The translations under genes and the position numbers were made by a program. The notes below the pieces were generated by a model that did no database searches, had not been told where the DNA came from, and saw nothing but the letters and a program-made list of their open reading frames with translations. A stretch of 64,000 bases of DNA, taken from assembly GCF_030272615.1 (NCBI RefSeq), contig NC_081406.1, positions 184,239,770-184,303,769 of the forward strand. The letters run 5' to 3'. This document shows, in pieces, positions 1 through 8,914 of this stretch. Every line of letters starts with the position of its first letter. Position 1 is the first letter of the stretch. Source of the stretch: Cryptomeria japonica (lineage: Eukaryota; Streptophyta; Pinopsida; Cupressales; Cupressaceae).

Positions 1-430
1 GCAAAAAATATAAATTATATGCAAATAAAGATTAAACAAAGGAATGAACAACACATAAATAATAACAAAGAGGAGACAATTTTAACGTGGTTCACCCAAA
101 CTTGGGCTACATCCACCAAACGGAGAGTCCAATATTATTATCTAGTAAATTGAACTAATTACAACTAGCAATCCCTGCAACTCAATACTGCTGCAAAAAT
201 GCTACAAAATTCTACACAAAAAACCCTAACCCTTAGCCTTTTTATCAAGACATGTTAGTTACAAAAATTAGGGTTACAACATGTTAGCTAATAGAAAAAT
301 AACACCCAATGGCTTTATAAAATAATAAGTCTTTTTGGCCTCGCAAGGTGTTTCCCCTCAACCCTGCTCTGTATGGGGCATTGCTCCCAAACCCCCATCA
401 AAAAATATGGGGGGAAATCACGCTGATAGA
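1..430 (-). repeat. Copia-type LTR remnant (partial)
   Basis: Around 90-125 the sequence reads AACGTGGTTCACCC followed by TGGGCTACATCCACC. In reverse complement this is the GGTGAACCACGTT block that recurs near the end of many plant Copia LTRs. The stretch to about 430 (ending in a G-rich ATATGGGGGG run) reads as LTR sequence on the minus strand. It runs off the window, no partner LTR or coding region is visible, and the right boundary is a guess. Confidence 0.45.
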
Positions 431-1027
431 AGTAGGGAAAATTTAACCTTTGAGTTTGATTAGGATCCATTTAACAACATGAAGTTCATGATGAGCTTCA
501 TCATGCTATGAGTGTCTTTAGCTATGCAATCATAGAGATTGGATCTTGTATGTTTCAAGGAGTCATGAAAATATTAGATAAGCAATTATGTCTCTATCTT
601 CACTTGTGTCATGAAGAATTTTATTAAGGCATGAACAATGCATTTTCCCTAAGACAATATCTTTGAAATTTGGTCTGCATTCCTCCACGTTGCAATATTT
701 TCTCTTGTGGTTCTGAAGTTAAGCTTGTCAATCATTCAAGAGGTTATATTTAGGTTTTCATGTCATAACATATTCTACAAAGAAGGTTAGAGTTGTTTTT
801 TCTTCAAATTTCACCAAGGCAGGGTAAAATGTCTCAAAGGCTAGCCAAAATGTTTTGCTTTCCTCTGATTTGATAGATATGGTTGTGCAGTTTTGTGGAC
901 ATGATCAATCAAGTATAAGGAAAGTACTATTCAAGTTATAGATATCTTGAGTTGTCACAAGCTTAGTTTTCATTGTGCTAATGTATAATCATGAAAGCTT
1001 AATCAGTACATACTAGGTCTCCATGTT
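431..1027. other. Non-coding left flank of element A
   Basis: About 600 bases with no open frame of note and no repeat that I recognise. It ends directly at the CTAGT target duplication of element A, so it is the locus into which A inserted; the continuation is at 8915 onward. Confidence 0.5.
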
Positions 1028-1032
1028 CTAGT
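1028..1032. repeat. Target site duplication (left) of element A
   Basis: CTAGT lies directly before the TG start of the 5' LTR and is repeated exactly at 8910-8914 after the CA end of the 3' LTR. A perfect 5 bp duplication is the usual LTR-element integration signature. Confidence 0.9.
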
Positions 1033-1205
1033 TGTAGCGTCCTAAAATTGTGACACTTGCAATTTCGACTGCATTTCGGTCTTCACGATGGCAACGCAAC
1101 ACGCAACCTGAATGGAGACCCCGAAACCTAATTATGACACTAAAAACTGCATTTTTCAAGCACCCTAGCCGGAACCTCCTTTGCACCCTGCTGTCCCGGG
1201 AGGTG

Positions 1206-1279
1206 GGACCAGAGCGCTGGGCGCCCTGGTCCTTCAGCGCCCTGGTCCCCCAGGACCATGGCGCCCAGCGCCCTGGTCC
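1206..1279. repeat. GC-rich palindrome block, 5' LTR
   Basis: Two full 27 bp imperfect palindromes (1206-1232, 1253-1279) flank a half copy (about 1237-1248). Each has 12-base arms that pair at 11 of 12 positions around a 3-base loop; the right arm is GCGCCCTGGTCC. The 3' LTR has three full copies at a regular 31 bp spacing, so this copy has lost part of a unit. Confidence 0.85.
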
Positions 1280-1401
1280 CTGGACCTATTTTGGGCCCGG
1301 TCTCCTATGGGGTCTCGGGTCTTTTTGTTTGCAAATTGGAAATTAACTTTCCTGGTCGGCCTAAGGTCGGGAAAATCAGTCTATTAACCCTAATTGACAA
1401 G

Positions 1402-1409
1402 TATATAAA
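1402..1409 (+). promoter_or_regulatory. TATA box of element A 5' LTR
   Basis: TATATAAA lies about 370 bases into the LTR and is followed by CT-rich sequence, a typical plant LTR promoter arrangement. The same octamer is at 8035-8042 in the 3' LTR. The transcription start would be expected near 1430-1440. Confidence 0.6.
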
Positions 1410-1883
1410 CTACATTTTTCCTCTCCCATTTGGGGTAAGAAGGACATATGTGTACAAGCGTGGAAACTATACTCAAGCATTCAAGCATTCAAGCATTCAT
1501 TCCAAGTCTCCATTCAAGGCTAAGTGTTGCATTCAAGACAAGGATTCAACCATTGAAGAGGAGATTACTTACTACATGCTACATACAACATACAACATAC
1601 AACAAACAACAACATCTATACCTTCGCACATAAGGATACAAACACCCTTACAACAAGGTATTAGTACTTGTTTTACATTACATACATTTACATTTACAAC
1701 AATTTCTCATTTCTTGGTTAATTCCAAAACCGGGGTTTGACCTAAAGGCAAACCCCTAATCCCTAACCCCCCAATCGTCTTCGCTTTTTTGTGTGTAGGT
1801 TGCAGGTACGCGGCTGAAATTGAAGATCTAGAATCCTTGTGTAGAGACGAACAAATCCCCCTTCGTTTCGCGGATTTTTCGGA

Positions 1884-1910
1884 GGACCGTGGCGCCGGGC
1901 ACCATCGTCC
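1884..1910. repeat. Palindrome copy in LTR U5 region
   Basis: Another 27 bp copy of the GGACC...GGTCC-type palindrome, here GGACCGTGGCGC / GCACCATCGTCC with more mismatches. The 3' LTR equivalent is 8509-8535. Confidence 0.75.
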
Positions 1911-2284
1911 TGACAAATTTTGCTCAAATTTGCAGGACAGCGCCGTATCGACATTTTACTGCTAATTCCAGGTCCGCAGCTTCATCCTATATCCCTATCT
2001 CAGTTTATAAGTGAATCTTTGTCACTTTCTATGCATTCCTAGCTTAATTCTTCTATCAACATTCTTTACAAAAGAGGGTAGCCTTGCTGTCTTAACCCTT
2101 GAAACGCATTTAGCATCCAATCTTGCATTATGTGGGATTGGATCTTGTGGGTTTCAACCCCTCTTTTGAATGTAAAGTCTCTCCCTTAAGTGAAAACCAT
2201 CAACCCTAGCGACCTCCCTTCTCTCTCCTTGGAGTTGGAAGAGGGGAGAGCAACTAGGGTTCGATTGCGATTTTCCGCTTTACA

Positions 2285-2306
2285 TTTTGGTGAACCCAAC
2301 GTGAAC
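2285..2306 (+). other. Candidate primer binding site of element A
   Basis: TTGGTGAACCCAACGTGAAC begins within three bases of the CA end of the 5' LTR, where the tRNA primer site belongs. I could not assign the tRNA. Confidence 0.5.
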
Positions 2307-3554
2307 ATCCTTTCTGATTATTCATGATTAGATCTGAAAATTGGCTTCTTTGATTACATTTCCATGTTTGATCTTTTGCAAATTTTAGAGGTTGATTGCA
2401 TAAAAACCCTAAATTTTCTTTTGAAAATTGAGCTTGCGAAATGTTTAATTATTAATGCTTGTTTCAGATCTGCTCTTCTATTACAAATTATCAATTCATA
2501 TTTGTGCTTTAATTTTGAAAATTAAGTGGTTAAGTGTCAAAACCCTAATTTTTGAAACCCTCTTGATTCAACCTTTGTCCGACAATTTCACTGATCAAAA
2601 CATCTCCAAATCAGCTATAACTTTGGATTCCGCAATAAAATCATAATATCTTTCATCCCTGAAAATTTGGAAAAAAGTTACGAGGACCATGTGCACTCCG
2701 AGCACCATCGTCCTCGACATTTTTTCCGAAATTTCAGGAGCTAGATCTTACTGTATTTTTCTGCTAAAATCTAGAATTTTGGCTGATTTTATCAATTATA
2801 ACACTTTCAAAATTACAGTCAAAGTTGGTCTTGTGATTGCTTGGTTTAGGGCTTCTAATTATTCAAAAATCATTGAAATTGAAATTTTGTGTCAAAATTG
2901 TGTTCTTACTGTCCTAAATCTGAAAAGTGTGTTTGCATTCATTCGAAATTTCAGTGCTTTATTCAAATTTTTGCAATTTGTGACTTTTGAAATTAAGTGC
3001 TTAATTACAACAACTTTGATTTCCGCTTTCAAAATTGAATTTTGCGTGAAATTGAGTCAACTTTCAAATTTCAAAACTTGCATTGCTTTTGGTATTCCCT
3101 CTAAAATCATAAAATTCAAAATTTCAGTTTCCCTCTCTTTTTCAAAATTCAAATTTTTGCATTTTTCGACAATCTTGGTAGGGTTCAATTTTGAGATTGC
3201 AACTTTAATTTGGCCTATCTACGGATCGTAAAATCACTCAATTTTTTCAGGTTAGCTGCAAAATCATCATAAATTTCATCCCTGCAAATTTCAAAAAAAG
3301 TTGAGAGGACTGTGTGCACCCCAAGCGCCATGGTCCTGGATATTTTTTCCGAAATTTCGGGAGACTGTCGTGATTGCATTTAACAGCTTAAATCTAGAAG
3401 ATTGGCTGATTTTACTGAAAATTGCTACCTCTAAAATTCAAAATCTTTTCTCCCTCTCTAGTGCATGAGTTTTACAACAACAAGCCCTACTTACACTATT
3501 CCTGTTAGACGAAGCCGTAGAATTAAGTCTTTCTGAGGTTTAATTACTGAGGAG
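2307..3554 (+). other. Untranslated leader of element A
   Basis: 1.25 kb AT-rich leader before the gag ATG. Two modules resemble the U5 region: each has a 30 bp palindrome (2684-2713, 3307-3336) followed by TTTTTTCCGAAATTTC. The open frame 2689-3231 is of low complexity, starts inside the palindrome and has no recognisable domain, so I do not call it coding. The palindromes could serve in dimerisation or packaging, but that is speculation. Confidence 0.6.
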
Positions 3555-5351
3555 ATGGAACCTAATTTGAATGGTCTTTTTAACGAGGACATGGGTAATT
3601 CCTCTAATCCTCTTAATGATGAAGAAGCTCTCCATGAGGTTTCTGTAGAACAACTTTCAAAATTGGATAACCAATTTGACGATTTTCGACAATGGATGTC
3701 TCATGAGTATCCCGATAGTCAAGCTCTTCCTTTAATTGAGGGTCTAAAACATATGCTTCAAAGTGATAAGAATGGAATTGATATTTTGCGTGGTATTGCA
3801 CACATTGTGGATTCAAATGTGATGCCTATGAAAAGTTGTGCCGAAACCTTAGGTTATACACAACCTCCTACTCAAGACAATCATTCTATTCCTTTGACGA
3901 CTCCTATTGCTAGTATACCTACTTTTACATCAAACATAATGACTACTTATATACAAGACATTCCCCCTGTGATCACCAGTCATGGGGGCAATCCTCCCTC
4001 TTCAATTAACCCTCTTCCTTCATTCAATCCGACTTCTTCATTCATTCCTTCAATGAGTGTTCCTATTACATCTCCACAAATGAACATAACACAAGGGGGC
4101 AATTCATTTAACCATTCCATTCCTCCTTGTAGTGTTCCTCCTGTCCAATCATCTCCTATGACTAATTATCATAGGGTCCCGCCACCTTACTCTTTACCTT
4201 CTTTCAATAACATAACACCTCCATCTCAATCTAACACATCTAATATGAACTCGTCGACTGAAGCGACCATTAATAATCTTGCACAAACTGTCTCTTCTTT
4301 ACAGCAACAAATTGCCTCTATGAATCAATCTAAGTTTAGTGTGCCCACATTTGATGTTGCGAGCCCACTTTCTCTTGACATTGTTCGAGCTATCCCTCCT
4401 AAACATGTTGAAATCCCGCATTTGGAACTTTATAATGGTAAAGGTGATCCTCTAACACATGTTAAGACTTTTCAAACAATATGTACTGATTTTGCTTATG
4501 ACCAAAGGTTGCTTGCAAAACTGTTTACTAGAACATTAAGAGACAAAGCCCTACAATGGTATTGCTCGTTGCCTTCTTATTCTATTACTTCTTTCGAACA
4601 ACTTGCAAATGCTTTCATTCAACAATTTCAAAACAATATAAGTCCTAAGGTTACTTTGATTGATTTAATGCATTGTAAACAATGTGTTAAAGAAAAAGTG
4701 ACTGATTTCATTGGTAGATATAAGCATTTGTATGCTCAAATTTATTTTCCAGTGCCTGACAATGATATTCAAAGAATCTTTATTTCTAATTTACAAAAAG
4801 ATATTCGAGGCAAACTTCTGTTTTCTGAGTTTACTTCTTTCCAACAGTTGTGTGCAACTCTTCACAATTATCAACTGACTATGAGTCAAATGGAACAATC
4901 ACATCCTATGACTCCAAGTGATAAGGGTGATAGTAGTCAACAACCATTTGGGAAGTTTAAACCGAACAGAGATTCCATCAAATTCAATGAAAACATCATC
5001 AACAACAATGTCAATGCAGCATCAGGTGTGCCTCCTATTTCTAAATTTTTCAAGAAAGAAAGAAAGTATACTCCTTTGAATGAATCATTGCATAGTATTA
5101 TGAATAAGTTATTGGAACAAAATGTGCTTAATCTTCCTCCTATAAGGCAAATTGATCCTGCAAAGATTACTTCACCTTATTTTGATAACAAATCTTTTTG
5201 TCACTTTCATCGTCAGCCTGGGCATGATACTGAAAAATGTTTTTCTTTAAAGGGTAAAATTCAAGATTTGATTGATAATAATACTATCTCTGTTTCTGGA
5301 GTGAATGATAAAGGCAACACATCTGTAGCTCCTCCTAACCAAAATATTTAG
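3555..5351 (+). CDS. Gag polyprotein of element A
   Basis: A 598-codon frame starting at ATG 3555, the first ATG of the long frame. Residues about 80-260 are rich in Pro, Ser and Asn. Residues about 280-440 form a retrotransposon Gag domain (ELYNGKGDP, LQWYCSLP, FIGRYKHLY), the capsid-like part that would assemble the particle. A variant zinc knuckle, CHFHRQPGHDTEKC, lies at residues 549-562 and is followed by the KIQDLIDN segment, both shared with elements B and D. The frame ends at TAG 5349-5351 but stays open to 6908, so the stop divides Gag from the protease part. It is probably a mutation, but could give Gag alone with occasional readthrough. The domain is otherwise intact. Confidence 0.85.
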   Translation: MEPNLNGLFNEDMGNSSNPLNDEEALHEVSVEQLSKLDNQFDDFRQWMSHEYPDSQALPLIEGLKHMLQSDKNGIDILRGIAHIVDSNVMPMKSCAETLGYTQPPTQDNHSIPLTTPIASIPTFTSNIMTTYIQDIPPVITSHGGNPPSSINPLPSFNPTSSFIPSMSVPITSPQMNITQGGNSFNHSIPPCSVPPVQSSPMTNYHRVPPPYSLPSFNNITPPSQSNTSNMNSSTEATINNLAQTVSSLQQQIASMNQSKFSVPTFDVASPLSLDIVRAIPPKHVEIPHLELYNGKGDPLTHVKTFQTICTDFAYDQRLLAKLFTRTLRDKALQWYCSLPSYSITSFEQLANAFIQQFQNNISPKVTLIDLMHCKQCVKEKVTDFIGRYKHLYAQIYFPVPDNDIQRIFISNLQKDIRGKLLFSEFTSFQQLCATLHNYQLTMSQMEQSHPMTPSDKGDSSQQPFGKFKPNRDSIKFNENIINNNVNAASGVPPISKFFKKERKYTPLNESLHSIMNKLLEQNVLNLPPIRQIDPAKITSPYFDNKSFCHFHRQPGHDTEKCFSLKGKIQDLIDNNTISVSGVNDKGNTSVAPPNQNI

Positions 5352-6908
5352 ATTTTTACTGATCCATTACCTTCTCATACTTCTAATGCGATTGAGGCTA
5401 ATGATTCCTCTCTCTCATCTGATGGTCTTGTGTCTATGACTCCGAATGTGATTAACTTTGTAGAGCAGCAAGAAATCCCTAAAGAACCTTCCATCACATT
5501 TGATTCCAGTGAAACTATCAGGGCACCTGATGGTCCTTTATATATAGTTGCAAAAGTCAAGGATACACCTTGCCGTGGAGTGCTTATTGATCCTTCGTGC
5601 ATGGTTAATGTTATTACTGAAGAATTTCTTTTTACTTTGCAATTGAATCAAGTTATCTATGACAAAACAGATGTGGTTGTGAAACTTTTTGATGCATTTT
5701 CTTCTCCTGCAATTGGTTCTATTACATTACCTATTGAGGTCCATAACAAAACCCTTGATGTGAACTTTGCTATTATTCCATCATCCGAACAATTTCATGT
5801 GAAGCTAGGCTATCCTTGGCTATCTTCCATGAAAGCTATTGCTTCTCCTATTCACAAGTGTTTGAAATTTCCCCATAATGGTGAAGTTGTTACTGTCAAT
5901 CATAGTCTCTTTAAACCAGCTGAAAGAACTTCTAGTGTTCCTATTGATTACTTTTGGCCTAAACAATTCCAATCTCTTCCTCCGCGAAGTGATCATCTTT
6001 TCAAATCTTATCAAAAGTGGAAAAAAGATATGATCCTTTCTCTAAGTGAACCTAGAAAACCCAAACTTGACATTCCTATCATTCTTGAGAAGGAAGTTCT
6101 TCCTTTGAAAGATAAAACTAATGTCTTTCCTCAAGAAGATTCCCAACCCATCCCTATGGATGTGACTATTCCTATATCTAATAAACTTCCTAAGAGTAGA
6201 CCTATACCTCCTCGTCATGATGGGCTTGGTCTCCTTCCTAAACCAAATATTCCTCCTTTGTATGGAGCAGTTCCTCCTCCTTCCTCTTATGGAGAGAAGA
6301 GACCTTCCTCTTCTCCTATTTTTCAACCTAAGAGACCACAACCTAAACACCCAAGTGATAAGGATGAGAAAATTCCTCCTCCTCAATCTCCTAATCTTCC
6401 TACTAAGACTAGACGAAATCGTTCTGCATGTGAACGTCGACGAAAGCGTCGTCTTAGAGCTCAGGCAGCTGCTTCTCAAACTTTGCAATCCCCAAAAACA
6501 CCTTCAGCTAGCATTATTCCATTTTCTCCTCAGCCGACGATTGAGCCGAAATCTCCTAAACATAAGATGCATGATGGTCTTGATCCTGTGCGAGTTAAAG
6601 ATCCTATTTTTATAAATCTTGATGATGATATAGATGAAAATGTTATTCATGATGAAAATGTTACTTCTCTTGCTTCTGATAGTGAATATGAACTTGTTGA
6701 TATTGATAACCATTTATCTAATGAATTTTCTAAAGCACTTATCCTAGCTCCTAGACAAGAACACCGCGGCTTGGGATATGAACGTAGCCCTTGTTTGGAT
6801 CTTGTGATAGCTCCATCTGCTGTGTTGGATGTTCCTCCTCTAGCGTGTTTCCTACCTTCTCGAAATACTGATCAGCAAGATCGAGGGGTAGATGACGTGC
6901 TAGATTAG
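5352..6908 (+). CDS. Protease-like and linker region of element A, in frame with Gag
   Basis: This frame is a direct continuation of Gag past the single TAG; no ATG stands at its start (GTG at 5430, ATG at 5436). Residues resembling a retroviral-type aspartic protease lie at about 5520-5900: the expected active-site strand reads GVLIDPSC with the aspartate at 5589-5591, and LGYPWLSSM plus KCLKFPHNG follow as in Tat-like elements. The usual Asp-Ser/Thr-Gly triad is replaced by Asp-Pro-Ser, so activity is doubtful. Downstream are a Pro-rich linker, a very basic patch (CERRRKRRLRAQ, near 6430) that could be a nuclear signal, an acidic stretch and a GLGYE motif (about 6770). In autonomous relatives that motif lies just before reverse transcriptase. 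The frame ends without any polymerase. Confidence 0.7.
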   Translation: MFTDPLPSHTSNAIEANDSSLSSDGLVSMTPNVINFVEQQEIPKEPSITFDSSETIRAPDGPLYIVAKVKDTPCRGVLIDPSCMVNVITEEFLFTLQLNQVIYDKTDVVVKLFDAFSSPAIGSITLPIEVHNKTLDVNFAIIPSSEQFHVKLGYPWLSSMKAIASPIHKCLKFPHNGEVVTVNHSLFKPAERTSSVPIDYFWPKQFQSLPPRSDHLFKSYQKWKKDMILSLSEPRKPKLDIPIILEKEVLPLKDKTNVFPQEDSQPIPMDVTIPISNKLPKSRPIPPRHDGLGLLPKPNIPPLYGAVPPPSSYGEKRPSSSPIFQPKRPQPKHPSDKDEKIPPPQSPNLPTKTRRNRSACERRRKRRLRAQAAASQTLQSPKTPSASIIPFSPQPTIEPKSPKHKMHDGLDPVRVKDPIFINLDDDIDENVIHDENVTSLASDSEYELVDIDNHLSNEFSKALILAPRQEHRGLGYERSPCLDLVIAPSAVLDVPPLACFLPSRNTDQQDRGVDDVLD

Positions 6909-7635
6909 TTACATTAGCATAGCAGATTCTCTCCTCCTCTCTTGTGTTACTTCTTCTATGTGTTATTCTCATTCTTCTATTTGTTGTCCTTAGTGTTGTT
7001 TACTTGAGGATGATGCAAAGCATTGAGATCTCTCGATCTCTCTCATGTTGACTCAAAAGACACATGTGTTCCCTTCTTCTAGGTGACCTTCCTTGATTGG
7101 GGAATGAAGAACAATTATGCATACATACATATGATATACATGAATTATCATACAGCATCCTGACCCCGAGGAAAGAGAAGTCACCTCGTGCTTTGTGTTT
7201 TGTGTCTATTATCCTTGGGCTTATCTCACACTTGGGGGCTAAATCCTTGTGATAATGTGCTCCTTTCCCTTTTTCATTTTCTTATATGTATCACTACCTT
7301 AAAGCAATCACCCCCGGTGAGGCGTGTGTGATCGCTTTAATGTAGGGGGGCATACATCCCGTCCATATCTTTTCAAGATACTTGAAAATTTCTTGGCAAA
7401 TTTAGCCTTGCCTTGAAAATTTTTGATATCTTTCTTGCATGACTCATAGTGAGGGAACCTTACTACTGATAGTCATGGTTCTCCCTCGTGATCTTCCCTT
7501 TTACTTTGTCAATCGAAGTCGTAAGATCCTTAGTCCACTAGGGGCTTGGTGTATCTTGCCTCCTTGACGTGGTGAAAGTCTTTCAATGTTGTTTCCTTGT
7601 ACTTTACCGGAAGTATGAGCATACATACTCCCGCT
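6909..7635 (+). other. 3' untranslated part of element A
   Basis: About 730 bases after the last stop with no reading frame of note and no sign of decayed RT or integrase motifs. CT-rich stretches and CATACATACATATGATATACATG repeats are present near 7120-7145. It leads into the purine tract. Confidence 0.6.
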
Positions 7636-7650
7636 AAAGTGGGGGCTAAA
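7636..7650 (+). other. Polypurine tract of element A
   Basis: AAAGTGGGGGCTAAA abuts the 3' LTR start, the position of the second-strand primer. Confidence 0.8.
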
Positions 7651-8909
7651 TGTAGCGTCCTAAAATTCCGACACTTGCAATTTCGACTGCATTTCGGTCT
7701 TCACGATGGCGACACAACACGCAACCTGAATGGAGACCCCGAAACCTGATTATGACACTAAAAACTGCATTTTTCAAGCACCCTAGCCTGAACCTCCTTT
7801 GCACCCTGCTGTCACGGGAGGTGGGACCAGAGCGCCCAGCGCCCTGGTCCTTCAGGACCAGGGCGCCCAGTGCCCTGGTCCCCCAGGACCATGGCGCCCA
7901 GCGCCCTGGTCCCTGGACCTATTTTGGGCCCGGTCTCCTATGGGGTCTCGGGTCTTTTTGTTTGCAAATTGGAAATTAACTTTCCTGGTTGGCCTAAGGT
8001 CAGGAAAATCAGTCTATTAACCCTAATTGACAAGTATATAAACTACATTTTTCCTCTCCCATTTGGGGTAAGAAGGACATATGTGTACAAGCGTGGAAAC
8101 TATACTCAAGCATTCAAGCATTCATTCCAAGTCTCCATTCAAGGCTAAGTGTTGCATTCAAGACAAGGATTCAACCATTGAAGAGGAGATTACTTACTAC
8201 ATGCTACATACAACATACAACATACAACAAACAACAACATCTATACCTTCGCACATAGGGATACAAACATCCTTACAACAAGGTATTAGTACTTGTTTTA
8301 CATTACATACATTTACATTTACAACAATTTCTCATTTCTTGGTTAATTCCAAAACCGGGGTTTGACCTAAAGGCAAACCCCTAATCCCTAACCCCCCAAT
8401 CGTCTTCACTTTTCTGTGTGTAGGTTGCAGGTACGCGGCTGAAATTGAAGATCTAGAATCCTTGTGCAGAGACGAACAGATCCCCCTTCGTTTCGCGGAT
8501 TTTTCGGAGGACCGTGGCGCCGAGTGCCATCGTCCCGACAACTTTTGCTCAAATTTGCAGGACAGCGCCGTATCGACATTTTACTGCTAATTCCAGGTCC
8601 GCAGCTTCATCCTATATCCCTATCTCAGTTTATAAGTGAATCTTTGTCACTTTCTATGCATTCCTAGCTTAATTCTTCTATCAACATTCTTTACAAAAGA
8701 GGGTAGCCTTGCTGTCTTAACCCTTGAAACGCATTTAGCATCCAATCTTGCATTGTGTGGGATTGGATCTTGTGGGTTTCAACCCCTCTTTTGAATGTAA
8801 AGTCTCTCCCTTAAGTGAAAACCATCAACCCTAGCGACCACCCTTCTCTCTCCTTGGAGTTGGAAGAGGGGAGAGCAACTAGGGTTCGATTGCGATTTTC
8901 CGCTTTACA
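7651..8909 (+). repeat. 3' LTR of element A
   Basis: 1259 bp, TGTAGCGTCC...CGCTTTACA, with a TATA box at 8035-8042. It carries three evenly spaced palindromes (7824-7850, 7855-7881, 7886-7912; 31 bp period) plus one at 8509-8535. It is followed directly by the CTAGT duplication. Confidence 0.92.
7824..7912. repeat. Tandem palindrome array, 3' LTR
   Basis: Three 27 bp palindromes in tandem at a 31 bp period, joined by a 4-base spacer (TTCA or CCCA). Each can fold into a hairpin with 12 bp arms and a CCA loop; because the units are tandem, pairing between neighbours is also possible. Confidence 0.88.
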
Positions 8910-8914
8910 CTAGT

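Larger units (their letters stand above)
1033..2284 (+). repeat. 5' LTR of element A
   Basis: Starts TGTAGCGTCC and ends CGCTTTACA, matching 7651-8909 almost throughout. It carries a TATA box (1402-1409), a GC-rich block of 27 bp palindromes (1206-1279) and another palindrome copy at 1884-1910. Compared with the 3' LTR it lacks part of one palindrome unit and has an extra copy of a short CAAGCATT repeat near 1475-1500. Short frames here (for example 1050-1740) are in non-coding LTR sequence and repeat in the other LTR. Confidence 0.92.
1033..8909 (+). mobile_element. Element A: complete non-autonomous Gypsy-like LTR retrotransposon
   Basis: The element has two LTRs (1033-2284 and 7651-8909), both TG...CA, and perfect CTAGT target duplications. 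A primer-site-like stretch follows the 5' LTR and a purine tract precedes the 3' LTR. The 5.4 kb interior holds one Gag-protease reading frame (3555-6908) and nothing resembling reverse transcriptase, RNase H or integrase. The Gag knuckle and the GLGYE motif match the Tat-like elements B and D in this window, so A belongs near that Gypsy group but depends on enzymes from elsewhere. I counted roughly two dozen substitutions between the LTRs over about 1.2 kb (near 2%), so it is much younger than element B. Confidence 0.9.

Noticed and set aside
1050-1740. Overlapping frames in the LTRs of element A (also 7752-8365)
   Set aside because: They occur identically in both LTRs, overlap the TATA box and palindromes and carry no domain.
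2689-3231. 180-codon frame in the leader of element A
   Set aside because: AT-driven Phe/Lys/Ile text, starts inside the palindrome, no motif, and part of a duplicated non-coding module.
7824-7912. CRISPR-like direct repeats
   Set aside because: Spacing leaves only 4-base spacers and the units are palindromes inside a plant LTR.
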